From the NCBI GenBank assembly GCA_020072785.1, contig JAIQGG010000002.1, positions 620,001 to 684,000 on the forward strand: a DNA stretch of 64,000 nt, read 5' to 3'. Both the position numbers and the translations under genes were made by a program. The stretch comes from Terriglobia bacterium (GTDB taxonomy: Bacteria > Acidobacteriota > Terriglobia > Acidiferrales > UBA7541). The notes under the pieces are model-generated. The model was not told the origin of the DNA. It searched no databases and saw only the letters and a program-made list of their open reading frames with translations. This document shows, in pieces, positions 43,442 to 52,657 of this stretch (its first letter is position 1; each line of letters opens with the position of its first letter).

Positions 43442-44518
43442 CTAAGGAATGGAGAACAGTTTTAGTATGCCTTCCTCGACCGTGGCTAGTTGGCGCCCAT
43501 CAGGAGAAAGTGCAGCAGCGTACGCCCCTTCAGCCAATACGTGTTTGAATATCATGTGATTGGCTCTCAAGTCGTACACGAATACTTCATTGTAGTATTG
43601 CCAACCGCGATGCGAGGAAAAGAGAGACCTTTTCATGTTTGCCATGATTGCCACGCGGGTATCGTCATCAGAAAGACCAACCAAGCTCGGTAAACTAAAC
43701 GAATCCGGGGCAGGAATGTGCCCGTCAAACAACTGTTTCCCGTTCGCGTCAACGACATACAAGTCTTGACTCAATGCATAGGCCAACGCTTCATTTCCAA
43801 TGAAAGTGAGTGCGTCGCATGCCTGCAAACCGTCTAGAGCTGTCCAATTGTGGTGAGTTGGCTCTACATGCAATGCACCTTGGCACATGCCGGGCAGGAT
43901 ATACGCGAGCTGTCGTTCGCCGAATATTGCCCTGGACTTCAGTGGATAGGAGAGACTTGCTAGCTCTTCGAGAGTCTTGCCATCGAGAAAATGCGCCGTT
44001 CGATTGTTCAGTTCTTGGTTGATGGTAGATAGGACGAGTTGGTTCAGCTTTCTGTCGAACTTGACGCTCGTAGCTGTTTTAGGCAACGAGCTAGACCTGA
44101 GCAGTTCAAGGTCTGCATCATAAAAGTCCAAGCCGTCTGCCTTGCCTATTAGAATTCCTCCCCCGGGTCCAGCCGAAAAGTCGATGTTCTTCGGGTCAGC
44201 TGGAATCACGCGCTTTGCGTGTACTAGTCCCTTCATATCGATTGTCAATATTTGAAAACTATGGGAATCCGGCCGGGACCCAGACAGCTGTCGGTCAAAA
44301 AATACGGCAAGCCGGTCTCCTGACAAATAAAAAAGTCCATTCTTCACATTCCAAGACGAGGAAGCTTCAGCTCTGGAGGGGAAATCATGCGAATGCAGGT
44401 CGATGGTTAGTGGCGGAGCCAGAGGCGATTGGGCAAGACCCCAGAATGGAAAATAGAGAAAGCCGAATATGGCTAGAGCCTGCAACAACCTATGGTGGCG
44501 GCCCGTGGACTGACTCAT
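43442..44518 (-). CDS. Exported protein of unknown function, propeller-like
   Basis: A 358-residue protein with a signal peptide (about 10-30, ending WGLAQ) and repeating beta-strand blocks such as NGLFYLSGDRLAVFFDR and ALSPDGRQLATVEEG that suggest a beta-propeller. I cannot name the family. It has few charged clusters, four cysteines and no catalytic motif. Base composition is noticeably less GC-rich and codon use is less biased than in neighbouring genes, suggesting a different history. The start ATG 44518 lacks a strong ribosome-binding site. The 187-base gap to the GcvT-like gene on one side and the 256-base gap to the CocE gene on the other contain no further genes. Confidence 0.6.
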   Translation of the reverse strand: MSQSTGRHHRLLQALAIFGFLYFPFWGLAQSPLAPPLTIDLHSHDFPSRAEASSSWNVKNGLFYLSGDRLAVFFDRQLSGSRPDSHSFQILTIDMKGLVHAKRVIPADPKNIDFSAGPGGGILIGKADGLDFYDADLELLRSSSLPKTATSVKFDRKLNQLVLSTINQELNNRTAHFLDGKTLEELASLSYPLKSRAIFGERQLAYILPGMCQGALHVEPTHHNWTALDGLQACDALTFIGNEALAYALSQDLYVVDANGKQLFDGHIPAPDSFSLPSLVGLSDDDTRVAIMANMKRSLFSSHRGWQYYNEVFVYDLRANHMIFKHVLAEGAYAAALSPDGRQLATVEEGILKLFSIP

Positions 44519-44694
44519 AGATGAGATGAGAATAAGGTCGAGTTCACTTACAAGTCAATTGCGTGCTGCCTCAGCGCATTCGACAGCATCACGCTGCACT
44601 CGGAAGGAATGCCCTTGTCTGTATAACGCGCTTCCAAGGGACTTATCTACTACCGGAACTCCGCCGGGCTTGTGCCCCGTCGCATGGAACAGCC

Positions 44695-44721
44695 GAATGT
44701 CCGTTCGGCAATACCTGAAGT
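44695..44721 (+). repeat. 27-bp direct repeat, left copy flanking the CocE gene
   Basis: GAATGTCCGTTCGGCAATAC plus CTGAAGT recurs at 47082-47108 with two mismatches in 27 bases, in the same orientation. The two copies bracket the CocE/NonD hydrolase gene at a distance of about 2.4 kb. Confidence 0.6.
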
Positions 44722-44774
44722 CTGGCGGGCGGCAGGCCTATGCTCATCGAGCGCCAGAACTCCCGCCCGCGCTG

Positions 44775-46757
44775 CTACGGCTCCGTGACCAGCGGCAGCT
44801 CGATGTAGCTCGCCTGTCCTGGCGCGTGGTAAATCCTCTGCACGGCCTTCTTGTAATCCTCGGGCTTGGCCCAGAAGATGCTCCCCACGAACGTCTGCGG
44901 ATTGCGGTCGTAGAGCGGGAACCAGCTCGACTGCACCTGCACCATGATCCGGTGTCCGGGCAGGAACACGTGGTTTGCCGTGGGCAGCGCGAAGCGGTAG
45001 GGAAGCGGCTTGTCCGCCTCGATCGCTTTCGCCGTCTCTAGGCTTTCGCGGTAGCGGCCGCGGAAGATGTCCGCGGAAACCATCAATTGATACCCGCCCA
45101 TCTCCGGCTGGCTGGCCACCTCGTCCGGGTACACATCAATCAGCTTCACCACCCAGTCCGAATCTGTTCCGCTGGTGGAAGCCACCAGATTGGCAATCGG
45201 CTGCCCGCTGATCTTCACCGGCGCGCGCAGCGCGTCCGAAACAAACACCGCCACATCCGGCCGCCCCGACGCCTCGCGCTGGTCATCCACCAGCCACCGC
45301 GGCCAGGTCAGCCCTTTGTTCTCGTCATACCCCACGGGCCGGATGGGCCGCGCGCGGAACGGCACCGGCTTTGCCGGGTCGGAAACGTATTCGTCGAACG
45401 TTGCTTCGCCGGCCTTCGGCCCGGCAAACCCCAGCTTCAGCCCCGCTCCCAGATACAGCGGCGTCGCCTTCACCGTGCAGCCGCTCGCGCAACCCGCCGG
45501 CCATCCCGGCAGCCGCCTCCAGGTGTTCGTCCCGGTTTCAAACGCGGTGACCGCCGCAATGTCCGCCTTCGGCGCTCCGTCCTTCAGATACTGGTCCAGG
45601 AACGGCCGCAGGATCTCCCGCCGGAAATACAGTCCAGTGTCGCTGTTGAATTTCAGCGCCCCCAGCGTGCTCCCGTCTCCGATCTCCTGCCCGTGATGCC
45701 ACGGTCCCAGCACCAGGAACACCTTGTCGTTTCCCGTGTCCTTCGGCTTGAGGGCCTTGTACACCGCGATGGGGCCGTAGATGTCCTCCTGGTCCCACAG
45801 GCTGTGCACCAGCATCACTGGGACCTTCAGCGGCTGCCCGGCGAGAATCTTGTCCATCGCCTGCTCCTGCCAGAAGGCGTCGTAGCTCGGATGCTCCAGA
45901 ATCTTTCGCCAGAAGCCCGCCTGTTCCAGGCCGCGCCGCCGTGCCAGTTCCCCCGCCGAGCCCGCCTCCAGGTACATGTCGTAATCGTCGTAGTGGCTGG
46001 TCCACCACTTCTCGTCGTTCTTCCGCGTCGCCTCCTGCTCGTAGATATACGGCAGATTCTGCTGCCGGAACGCGCCGTTGTGGAACCAATCGTCCCCCAT
46101 CCATCCGTCCACCATCGAATTCATCGGCACCGCCACCTTCAGCGCCGGGTGCGGATTTACCAGCGCCATCAATGGCAAAAACCCGTCGTAGGAGATCCCC
46201 AGGATTCCCACCTTGCCGTTGCTTTCCGGAATGTTCTTCACCAGCCAGTCGATCGTGTCGTAGGTATCCGTCGAATGGTCCACCGGGGTGGGGTTCAGCG
46301 GCCCGTGCAGCGGCCGCGTCATCACGTAGTCCCCCTCGGAGCCGTATTTCCCGCGCACGTCCTGCACCACCCGGATGTACCCGCCCTCGACGATCACCTC
46401 CGTCGCATTGTCGTATCCCTGCAGGATCGGCCCCAGGTGCGCGCTTTCCGCATGACTGGTCAGTTCCGTGGCGTCGTATGGCGTGCGCGTCAGCAGGATC
46501 GGCGCGCACTTGGCCCCCTTGGGTACCAGAATGACGGTGTGCAGCTTCACCCCGTCGCGCATCGGGATCATCACGTCGCGTTTCACGTAGTCGAAGCTGT
46601 CCGTCACCGCCACGAACTTCGTCGGCGTCTCGCTCGGCAGCCCCGGATACTGCGGCGTCTGCGAAGCAGACTGCGCCGCGCACGGTTCGGCGGATAAGAA
46701 GGCCAGCAGCACCGGCGCGAAAATCACCACCGCGCGAATCCGGTCAATCAATTTCAT
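44775..46757 (-). CDS. Exported CocE/NonD family hydrolase (S15-like)
   Basis: A 660-residue serine hydrolase with a signal peptide (MKLIDRIRAVVIFAPVLLAF to CAAQS), the N-terminal VKRDVMIPMRDGVKLHTVI segment, an alpha/beta-hydrolase domain and the C-terminal jelly-roll typical of X-Pro dipeptidyl-peptidase and cocaine esterase relatives. The nucleophile is Ser189 in GISYDGFLP; the partner Asp and His are expected near DQED and GPWHHGQE. Such enzymes cleave acyl bonds of peptides, beta-lactam side chains or esters. Start ATG 46757 has GGAGAG upstream. The gene lies alone between 27-bp direct repeats and is probably monocistronic. Confidence 0.9.
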   Translation of the reverse strand: MKLIDRIRAVVIFAPVLLAFLSAEPCAAQSASQTPQYPGLPSETPTKFVAVTDSFDYVKRDVMIPMRDGVKLHTVILVPKGAKCAPILLTRTPYDATELTSHAESAHLGPILQGYDNATEVIVEGGYIRVVQDVRGKYGSEGDYVMTRPLHGPLNPTPVDHSTDTYDTIDWLVKNIPESNGKVGILGISYDGFLPLMALVNPHPALKVAVPMNSMVDGWMGDDWFHNGAFRQQNLPYIYEQEATRKNDEKWWTSHYDDYDMYLEAGSAGELARRRGLEQAGFWRKILEHPSYDAFWQEQAMDKILAGQPLKVPVMLVHSLWDQEDIYGPIAVYKALKPKDTGNDKVFLVLGPWHHGQEIGDGSTLGALKFNSDTGLYFRREILRPFLDQYLKDGAPKADIAAVTAFETGTNTWRRLPGWPAGCASGCTVKATPLYLGAGLKLGFAGPKAGEATFDEYVSDPAKPVPFRARPIRPVGYDENKGLTWPRWLVDDQREASGRPDVAVFVSDALRAPVKISGQPIANLVASTSGTDSDWVVKLIDVYPDEVASQPEMGGYQLMVSADIFRGRYRESLETAKAIEADKPLPYRFALPTANHVFLPGHRIMVQVQSSWFPLYDRNPQTFVGSIFWAKPEDYKKAVQRIYHAPGQASYIELPLVTEP

Positions 46758-46836
46758 GGGAGTCTCTCCGAACTGTGAGGATAGGAAGCCTTCTACAAGC
46801 TATCCCCTAACTCCCTGGGACGGCCCACCATACGCC

Positions 46837-46869
46837 GTCATTTCGAACGAAGCGAGAAATCTCTCTTCG
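46837..46869. repeat. Dispersed intergenic repeat, uninterrupted copy
   Basis: GTCATTTCGAACGAAGC followed directly by GAGAAATCTCTCTTCG. The same two halves occur at 54950-54966 and 55041-55058, there separated by a palindromic insert. It lies in the 379-base gap between the CocE gene and the divergent flavoprotein gene, which otherwise holds only the right direct-repeat copy and an AT-rich stretch near 47108-47120. Confidence 0.65.
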
Positions 46870-47081
46870 CTGTTTGTAGGAAGCGCTCAAGCGTCGCGTC
46901 TATTGCGCCCGCTCCGGCGGCTGAGCGGCGCGATTATATCCCTGGTGCGCCTCCCCATGCCACCCGCAGATTCCCAGTGCACACCAGCGCGCTTACGCTC
47001 GAAATTGCGGCCGGGTGTGCGCATGCTCCTTGGGATGGCGGGGGACTTCCCCTGACTTGTATCGCGCCGCGCCTGACAGTA

Positions 47082-47108
47082 GAATGTCCGTTCGGCAGTA
47101 CCGGAAGT
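47082..47108 (+). repeat. 27-bp direct repeat, right copy flanking the CocE gene
   Basis: Same orientation as the copy at 44695-44721, differing at two positions. It ends 28 bases before the next gene and is directly followed by TTATTTTTTTAT. Confidence 0.6.
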
Positions 47109-47136
47109 TTATTTTTTTATAGCGGGGTTCTTCGGG

Positions 47137-48732
47137 ATGGGCCAGCACTACGACGTTATCGTCATCGGCGGCGGGCACAACGGTCTGGTCAACGCCGCCT
47201 ATCTGGCCCGTGCCGGGAAGAAAGTCCTCGTCCTCGAACGCCGCGGCGTCCTCGGCGGCTCCGCCGTCACCGAAGAGATCATCCCCGGCTTCCTCTTCTC
47301 CGAGTGCTCCTACGTCGTCTCCCTCCTGCGCCCGGAGATCATCCGCGAGCTGGACCTCCCCCGCCACGGCCTGGAAATCCTGCCCCTCGACGGCACCTTC
47401 ACCCCCATGCTCAATGGCGACCATCTCTGGCGCGTCAACGACCACGCCAAGACCCAGCGCGAGATCCGCCGCCACTCCCGCCTCGACGCCGAGGCCTACG
47501 ACGAATTCAGCAAGATGATGGTGCCCATGTGCCGCTTCGTGAAGCCCATCCTCTCCATGATCCCGCCCGACCCCACCTCCCTCAATCCCCGCGACCTCCG
47601 CAAGCTCTATTTCCTCGGCCGCCGCCTGCAGCAACTCTCCTCCGACGAGCGCTACACCCTCATCCAGCTCATGACCATGAGCGCCGCCGATTTCCTCGAC
47701 CAGTGGTTCGAGACCGATGCCCTCAAGGCCACCATGTCCGCCTCCGGCATCATCGGCACCTTCCTCGGCATCCGTTCCCCGGGTACCGCCTACGTCCTCC
47801 TCCACCACTACATGGGCGAGATTGACGGCGCGTTCCGCTCCTGGGGCTTCAGCCGCGGCGGCACCGGCGCCATCTCCCTCTCCATCGCCTCCGCCGCCCG
47901 CGAAGCCGGCGTCGAGATCCGCACCCAAGCCCCGGTCGCCAAGATCCTCGTGAAAAACGGCCGCGCCACCGGCGTGGCCCTCGAGAGCGGGGAAGAGCTC
48001 TCCGCCACTATCGTCTCTTCCAGCGCCGACCCGCATCTCACCTTCGAAATATTTCTCGACCCTAAGGAACTTCCCTCCGACTTCCTCGAGGACATCCACC
48101 GCTACAAGTTCCGCGGCTCCTCCGGCAAGGTCAACATGGCCCTCGACGCCCTCCCCGACTTCAAGGCCATTCCCGGCCCCGGTGCGCACCTCCGCGGCGC
48201 CATCTCCATCTCCCCCAGCATGGATCACATGGAACGCGCCTACGACGACGCCAAGTACGGCCGCTTCTCTCGCCGCCCCTACATTGACATGGTCATCCCC
48301 AGCCTCACCGATCCCTCCGTGGCTCCCGCGGGCAAGCACGTCCTCTCCTGCTTCGTGCAGTACGCCCCCTACAAGCTCGCCCCCGGCGAAGGCACCTGGG
48401 ACGACCAGCGCGAAAAATTCGGCGACACCGTCATTGACACCATTGCCGAGCACGCCCCCAACATCAAAAGCATCATCCGCGGCCGCCAGGTCCTCACCCC
48501 GCTCGATCTCGAGCGCGAATTCGGCCTCACCCAGGGCAACATCTTCCAGGGCGAGCTCTCCCTCGAGCAGCTCTTCTTCCTGCGCCCCGCTCCCGGCTGG
48601 GCTTACTACCGCACCCCCATCGACAATCTCTACATGTGCGGCTCGGCCACCCATCCCGGCGGCGGCATCATGGGCGCTCCTGGACGCATTGCCAGCCAGG
48701 TCATCCTCAAAGACTGGAAGAAGGCGAGCTGA
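47137..48732 (+). CDS. CrtI/PYROXD2-like FAD-dependent oxidoreductase (first copy)
   Basis: A 531-residue flavoprotein. The N-terminal VIVIGGGHNGLVNAAYLARAG and LVLERRGVLGGSAVTEE form the FAD site, and the C-terminal YMCGSATHPGGGIMGAPG is the second dinucleotide segment of phytoene-desaturase relatives. It is closest in appearance to the PYROXD2 group, whose substrates are unknown, rather than to carotenoid desaturases; no other carotenoid genes are present. Two bases separate its stop from the next gene, a paralogue of the same design. With the class III aminotransferase after them, the three genes form a probable operon. Confidence 0.88.
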   Translation: MGQHYDVIVIGGGHNGLVNAAYLARAGKKVLVLERRGVLGGSAVTEEIIPGFLFSECSYVVSLLRPEIIRELDLPRHGLEILPLDGTFTPMLNGDHLWRVNDHAKTQREIRRHSRLDAEAYDEFSKMMVPMCRFVKPILSMIPPDPTSLNPRDLRKLYFLGRRLQQLSSDERYTLIQLMTMSAADFLDQWFETDALKATMSASGIIGTFLGIRSPGTAYVLLHHYMGEIDGAFRSWGFSRGGTGAISLSIASAAREAGVEIRTQAPVAKILVKNGRATGVALESGEELSATIVSSSADPHLTFEIFLDPKELPSDFLEDIHRYKFRGSSGKVNMALDALPDFKAIPGPGAHLRGAISISPSMDHMERAYDDAKYGRFSRRPYIDMVIPSLTDPSVAPAGKHVLSCFVQYAPYKLAPGEGTWDDQREKFGDTVIDTIAEHAPNIKSIIRGRQVLTPLDLEREFGLTQGNIFQGELSLEQLFFLRPAPGWAYYRTPIDNLYMCGSATHPGGGIMGAPGRIASQVILKDWKKAS

Positions 48733-48734
48733 CC

Positions 48735-50333
48735 ATGGCCCCGCGACAGCGCATCGTTCTCGTTGGCGGCGGGCACAACGCCCTCGTCGCCGCTTTCTAT
48801 CTCGCCAAGGCCGGCTTCAAGCCCCTGGTCCTCGAGCGCCGCGCCATGCCCGGCGGCGCCGCCGTCACCGAGGAGTTTCATCCCGGCTTCCGCGTCTCTT
48901 CTCTCGCGCACACCGCCGGCCCCCTCCGCACCGACGTCGCTCGCGACATGCGGGTGGAAAAATTCGATTGCTCCATGATCCACCCCGATCCCCGCGTCTT
49001 CGCTCCCGCGCCCGACGGCCGCGCCATCCTCTTCTATAACGACCACGCCAAGACCGCCGGCAACATCGCCCGCCTCTCCGCCAAGGACGCCGCCAGGTAC
49101 ACCGAATTCGCCGCCGCCCTCGCCGAAGTCGCCGAAGTCCTCGCCCAGCTCACCCGCGTCACCCCTCCGGCCATCGACCAGCCCTCCCCCGAAGATCTCT
49201 GGAATCTCCTTAAAGCCGGCCGCAACATCCGCGCTCTCGGCAAAAAGCGCATGTTCGACCTCCTCCGCTGGGCTCCCATGGCCGTCGCCGATTTCGTCTC
49301 CGAATTCTTCGAGACCGAGCTCTTGCGTTCCACCATCGCCGCCCGCGGCATCTTCGGCGCGGCCCTCGGCCCCTGGTCGGCCGGCTCCACGGCCGTGCTT
49401 CTCCTGCGTGCCGCCGCGGATCCCCACCCCGCTGGCGCGGCCTCCTTCTCCCGCGGCGGCCTCGGCTCGCTCACCCGCGCCCTCGCCGAATCCGCCCGCA
49501 AAGCCGGCGCCGAAATCCGCACCAACGCCGAAGTCGCCCACATCCGCAGCACGGGCGGCGCGGTCACCGGCGTGGTCCTGGCCTCCGGCGAAGAGATCGC
49601 CTGCGACGCCGTCGTCTCCGGCGTGGACCCCAAGCGCACCTTCTTCCGGCTCGTGGACCCCGCGCAGCTCGATCCCGCCTTCGTCCTGCGCATCAAGAAT
49701 CTTCGCGCCTCTGGCACCGTCGCCAAAGTCCATCTCGCTCTCGGCGACGCTCCGGCCTTTCCAGCGCTCGCCTCTGTCATCGGCCCCGATGGCTTCCGCC
49801 AGGGCCTTTCCGGCCGCATCCACATCGGCCCCGACCTCGATTACCTCGAGCGCGCCTTCGACGCCTCCAAGTACGGCGAATTTTCCGCCCATCCCTGGCT
49901 CGACGTCACCATCCCCACCTTCAGCGACTCCACCCTCGCCCCTGCCGGCAAGCACGTTCTCTCCGCCTGCGTGCAGTTCGCCCCCTTCCGCCTGCGCCAC
50001 GGCGACTGGACCACCCAGCGCGACGCCCTCGGCAAGGCCGTCCTCGAAACCCTGGAAACCTATTCCCCCGGCATCTCCCATCTCGTCGAAGCCATGCAGG
50101 TCATCACTCCGCAGGACCTCGAGTCCGCTTACGGCCTCACCGGCGGCCACATCTTCCACGGCGAGCTGGCCCTCGACCAGCTCTTCACCATGCGCCCCGT
50201 CCTCGACTGGGCCCGTTACCGCTCGCCCCTGCGCGGCCTCTATCTCTGCGGCTCCGGCACCCATCCCGGCAACGGCCTCACCGGCGCTTCCGGCGCCAAC
50301 GCCGCCCGCGAAATCAGCCGTGATCTCCGGTAG
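48735..50333 (+). CDS. CrtI/PYROXD2-like FAD-dependent oxidoreductase (second copy)
   Basis: A 532-residue paralogue of the preceding protein, with IVLVGGGHNALVAAFYLAKAG, LVLERRAMPGGAAVTEEFHPGF and the C-terminal LYLCGSGTHPGNGLTGASG. The two proteins align along their whole length yet differ at many positions, so this is an old duplication or a heteromeric pair rather than a recent copy. ATG 48735 lies two bases after the previous stop; the frame is open further upstream but overlaps that gene. The aminotransferase follows after 76 bases. Together they may oxidise and then aminate (or deaminate) one substrate, which I cannot name. Confidence 0.88.
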   Translation: MAPRQRIVLVGGGHNALVAAFYLAKAGFKPLVLERRAMPGGAAVTEEFHPGFRVSSLAHTAGPLRTDVARDMRVEKFDCSMIHPDPRVFAPAPDGRAILFYNDHAKTAGNIARLSAKDAARYTEFAAALAEVAEVLAQLTRVTPPAIDQPSPEDLWNLLKAGRNIRALGKKRMFDLLRWAPMAVADFVSEFFETELLRSTIAARGIFGAALGPWSAGSTAVLLLRAAADPHPAGAASFSRGGLGSLTRALAESARKAGAEIRTNAEVAHIRSTGGAVTGVVLASGEEIACDAVVSGVDPKRTFFRLVDPAQLDPAFVLRIKNLRASGTVAKVHLALGDAPAFPALASVIGPDGFRQGLSGRIHIGPDLDYLERAFDASKYGEFSAHPWLDVTIPTFSDSTLAPAGKHVLSACVQFAPFRLRHGDWTTQRDALGKAVLETLETYSPGISHLVEAMQVITPQDLESAYGLTGGHIFHGELALDQLFTMRPVLDWARYRSPLRGLYLCGSGTHPGNGLTGASGANAAREISRDLR

Positions 50334-50409
50334 TTTTCTTAGTTGGTCTTCCTGAAGGGACGGCTCCTGTCGGCCCCTCATGATTGCAATTCATACGATG
50401 GCAGGGCAC

Positions 50410-51765
50410 ATGACCACGAAGATCGACCGCAACAAACTGAAGAAACTCCACGCCCGCGAGGAACAGCGCTTCATCGCCGAGCACCCCCGCTCCGCCGCGC
50501 TCTACCAGCGCGCCCAGAACTCCCTCCTCGGCGGCGTCCCCATGAACTGGATGAAGAAGTGGGCCGGCGCCTTCCCCGTTTTCGTCGAGACCGCCCAGGG
50601 CGCCCACTTTACCGACGTCGACGGCCGCGATTACGTGGACCTCTGCCTCGGCGACACCGGCGCCATGACCGGCCACTCCCCCGAAATCGTCGCCGAAGCC
50701 GTCGCCCGCCGTCTCCGCGAAGGCATCACCTTCATGCTTCCCACTGAAGACTCCGTCTGGGTCGGCGAAGAGCTCCAGCGCCGCTTCGGCCTGCCCTACT
50801 GGCAGTTCACTCTCACCGCCACCGACGCCAACCGCTTCGCCATCCGCATCGCCCGCGAAATCACCCAGCGCTCCAAAATCCTCGTCTTCCACTACTGCTA
50901 CCACGGCACCGTGGACGAAACCGTCGTCTCCCTGCACGACGGCGTCGTCGGCCCGCGCCGCGGCAATCTCGGCCCCCCCGTCAATCCCGCCGAAACCACC
51001 CGCGTCGTCGAATTCAACGACCTCGCCGCTCTCGAAGACGCCCTCAAGCACAACGACGTCGCCTGCGTCCTCGCCGAGCCCGCCATGACCAACGTCGGCA
51101 TCATCCTCCCCGACAATGGCTACTGGAAATCCGCCCGCGCCCTCATTCGCCGCTACGGCTCCCTGTTCATCGCCGATGAGACCCACACCATCTGCGCCGG
51201 CCCCGGCGGCTGCACCCAATTGTGGCATCTCGAGCCTGACTTCTTCGTCATGGGCAAGCCCATCGGCAGCGGCATTCCCGGCGGCGCCTACGGCTGCACC
51301 GAAGAGGTCGCCCGGCGCATCGCCGCCCGCATCCACCTCGAGGATTGCGACGTCGGCGGCATCGGCGGCACGCTCGCCGGCAACGCCCTCTCCCTCGCCG
51401 CCATGCGCGTCACTCTCGAAAAAGTCCTCACCCCCGAGGCCTTCTCCCGCATGATCCCCCTCGCCAAGCGCTTCAACGACGGCGTCGCCAGGGAAATCCG
51501 CGCCGCCGGCCTTCCCTGGAACATCCAGCAGCTCGGCTGCCGCGCCGAATACACTTTCCGCGATCCCGCCCCGCGCAACGGCGGCGAATCCGCCGCTGCC
51601 GGCGACTTCGAACTCGAGCGCTTCCTGCACCTCCACGCCCTCAACCGCGGCGTCCTCCTCACCCCGTTCCACAACATGGCCCTCATGTGCCCCGCCACCA
51701 CCGAGGCCGACGTCGACCTGCACACCAAAATCTTCGCCGAAGCCGCCCGGGAGTTGGTCGGCTGA
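50410..51765 (+). CDS. Class III aminotransferase / glutamate-1-semialdehyde aminomutase-like
   Basis: A 451-residue PLP enzyme. The Schiff-base lysine is Lys283 in VMGKPIGSGIPGG, the pyridine-binding Asp lies in LFIADETHT, and the substrate region LTATDANRFAIRIAREIT replaces the usual SGTEA with TATDA. Overall it resembles the glutamate-1-semialdehyde 2,1-aminomutase branch used for varied amine transfers. I chose ATG 50410 (MTTKIDRNKLKK); an ATG ten codons earlier is possible. It ends the three-gene unit with the two flavoproteins, and a hairpin with a T-rich tail follows 33 bases after its stop. Confidence 0.87.
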   Translation: MTTKIDRNKLKKLHAREEQRFIAEHPRSAALYQRAQNSLLGGVPMNWMKKWAGAFPVFVETAQGAHFTDVDGRDYVDLCLGDTGAMTGHSPEIVAEAVARRLREGITFMLPTEDSVWVGEELQRRFGLPYWQFTLTATDANRFAIRIAREITQRSKILVFHYCYHGTVDETVVSLHDGVVGPRRGNLGPPVNPAETTRVVEFNDLAALEDALKHNDVACVLAEPAMTNVGIILPDNGYWKSARALIRRYGSLFIADETHTICAGPGGCTQLWHLEPDFFVMGKPIGSGIPGGAYGCTEEVARRIAARIHLEDCDVGGIGGTLAGNALSLAAMRVTLEKVLTPEAFSRMIPLAKRFNDGVAREIRAAGLPWNIQQLGCRAEYTFRDPAPRNGGESAAAGDFELERFLHLHALNRGVLLTPFHNMALMCPATTEADVDLHTKIFAEAARELVG

Positions 51766-51798
51766 CCAGAAGCCTCTTCTGCGTCGCCTTTCCCGTGT

Positions 51799-51836
51799 AG
51801 ATGCCGGGCTTTAGCCCGGCATCTTTCTCTTTTCTC
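51799..51836 (+). terminator. Intrinsic-type terminator of the GTAG/TTTA hairpin family
   Basis: AGATGCCGGGC (51799-51809) pairs perfectly with GCCCGGCATCT (51814-51824) around TTTA and is followed by TTCTCTTTTCTC. It lies just after the aminotransferase gene. The same layout (GTAG, stem, TTTA loop, stem) recurs at 53824-53849, 53866-53891, 53908-53933 and 57294-57320 with different stem sequences. Confidence 0.65.
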
Positions 51837-51844
51837 TCGTCCGA

Positions 51845-51868
51845 GTAGGGGCACGGCACGCCGTGCCC
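51845..51868. repeat. GTAGGGGCAC palindromic repeat, copy 1
   Basis: GTAG is followed by GGGCACGGC-AC-GCCGTGCCC (51849-51868), a nine-base-pair palindrome. A second copy at 58387-58410 has the inner stem changed on both sides (GAT and ATC) so that pairing is kept. Confidence 0.6.
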
Positions 51869-51974
51869 GCCCCCGCAACTCCCAGCCGCGCCGAAATTTC
51901 TTCTGGCATTCCGCCACCCGCCCGCTTACAACTAATGCCCTGGAACACTTCCGCTCCCGGAGAACAATCCATCT

Positions 51975-52472
51975 ATGGGCGCCATTGAAAAAGTCTTGGC
52001 CGCAAATGCGCAATTCGCTCTCGATTATGACCCGGGACTCGTTTCCCCGCGGCCCCGCCTCGGCCTGGCCGTGCTCACCTGCATGGACACCCGGCTCTCC
52101 CGCCGGGCCCTGGGCCTCGGTCCCCAAGATGCCCACATCATCCGCAACGCCGGCGGGATTGTGACCGACGATGTCCTGCGCTCCCTGCTCATTTCCCACT
52201 ACGTCCTCGAAACCTCGGAAGTCATGGTCATCAATCACACCGACTGCGGCTTGATGAAGGCGTCCGAGGAAGCTCTCCACGCGCAAATCGAGCGCCAGGC
52301 GGGGCTCCCGCCCAGTTCGCCCGTCCATTTCTATGCCTTTCGCGACGTGGAAGCCAATGTCCGCGAACAGCTCGCCAAGCTCGACGCCCACAGTTGGATC
52401 CACAGCGGCCTGAAGATCCGCGGCTTCGTCTTCGATGTTCGCACCGGCCATCTCCGCGAAGTCCTCCGCTGA
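51975..52472 (+). CDS. Beta-class carbonic anhydrase
   Basis: A 165-residue enzyme interconverting CO2 and bicarbonate. Zinc ligands and the catalytic pair are visible: Cys36 with the Asp38-Arg40 dyad in TCMDTR, and His88 and Cys91 in NHTDCG. The short length and the VLETSEVMVINHTDCG segment fit the small clade represented by mycobacterial Rv1284. No signal peptide is present, so it is cytoplasmic. It stands alone; a transporter or other inorganic-carbon gene is not adjacent. The 209-base gap before it contains the terminator and the palindromic repeat. Confidence 0.93.
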   Translation: MGAIEKVLAANAQFALDYDPGLVSPRPRLGLAVLTCMDTRLSRRALGLGPQDAHIIRNAGGIVTDDVLRSLLISHYVLETSEVMVINHTDCGLMKASEEALHAQIERQAGLPPSSPVHFYAFRDVEANVREQLAKLDAHSWIHSGLKIRGFVFDVRTGHLREVLR

Positions 52473-52657
52473 ATCACCCGCCGCGGAGAGCGTCGGCCGC
52501 GGCCCCCGTTCTTGCGGGTTTTGCAATGGTGGCCTGGAAGCAATTGAAAAGCGGCCGCGGGTGGCCGTGATGGACGGAGCGCTGCGCACCCGTTCCCGCA
52601 CCAGGGGAGGGAAGCGCTGGCAAACTGGCGCGGAAACATTCTCAGGGAAGGCCTGTG

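Noticed and set aside
47137-50333. Carotenoid biosynthesis cluster suggested by the CrtI-like flavoproteins
   Set aside because: No phytoene synthase, cyclase or prenyl transferase gene is nearby, and the sequences look more like the PYROXD2 group.
46993-51723. Chain of long minus-strand frames opposite the two flavoproteins and the aminotransferase
   Set aside because: Low-complexity Gly/Ala/Glu/Asp translations opposite three motif-complete genes.
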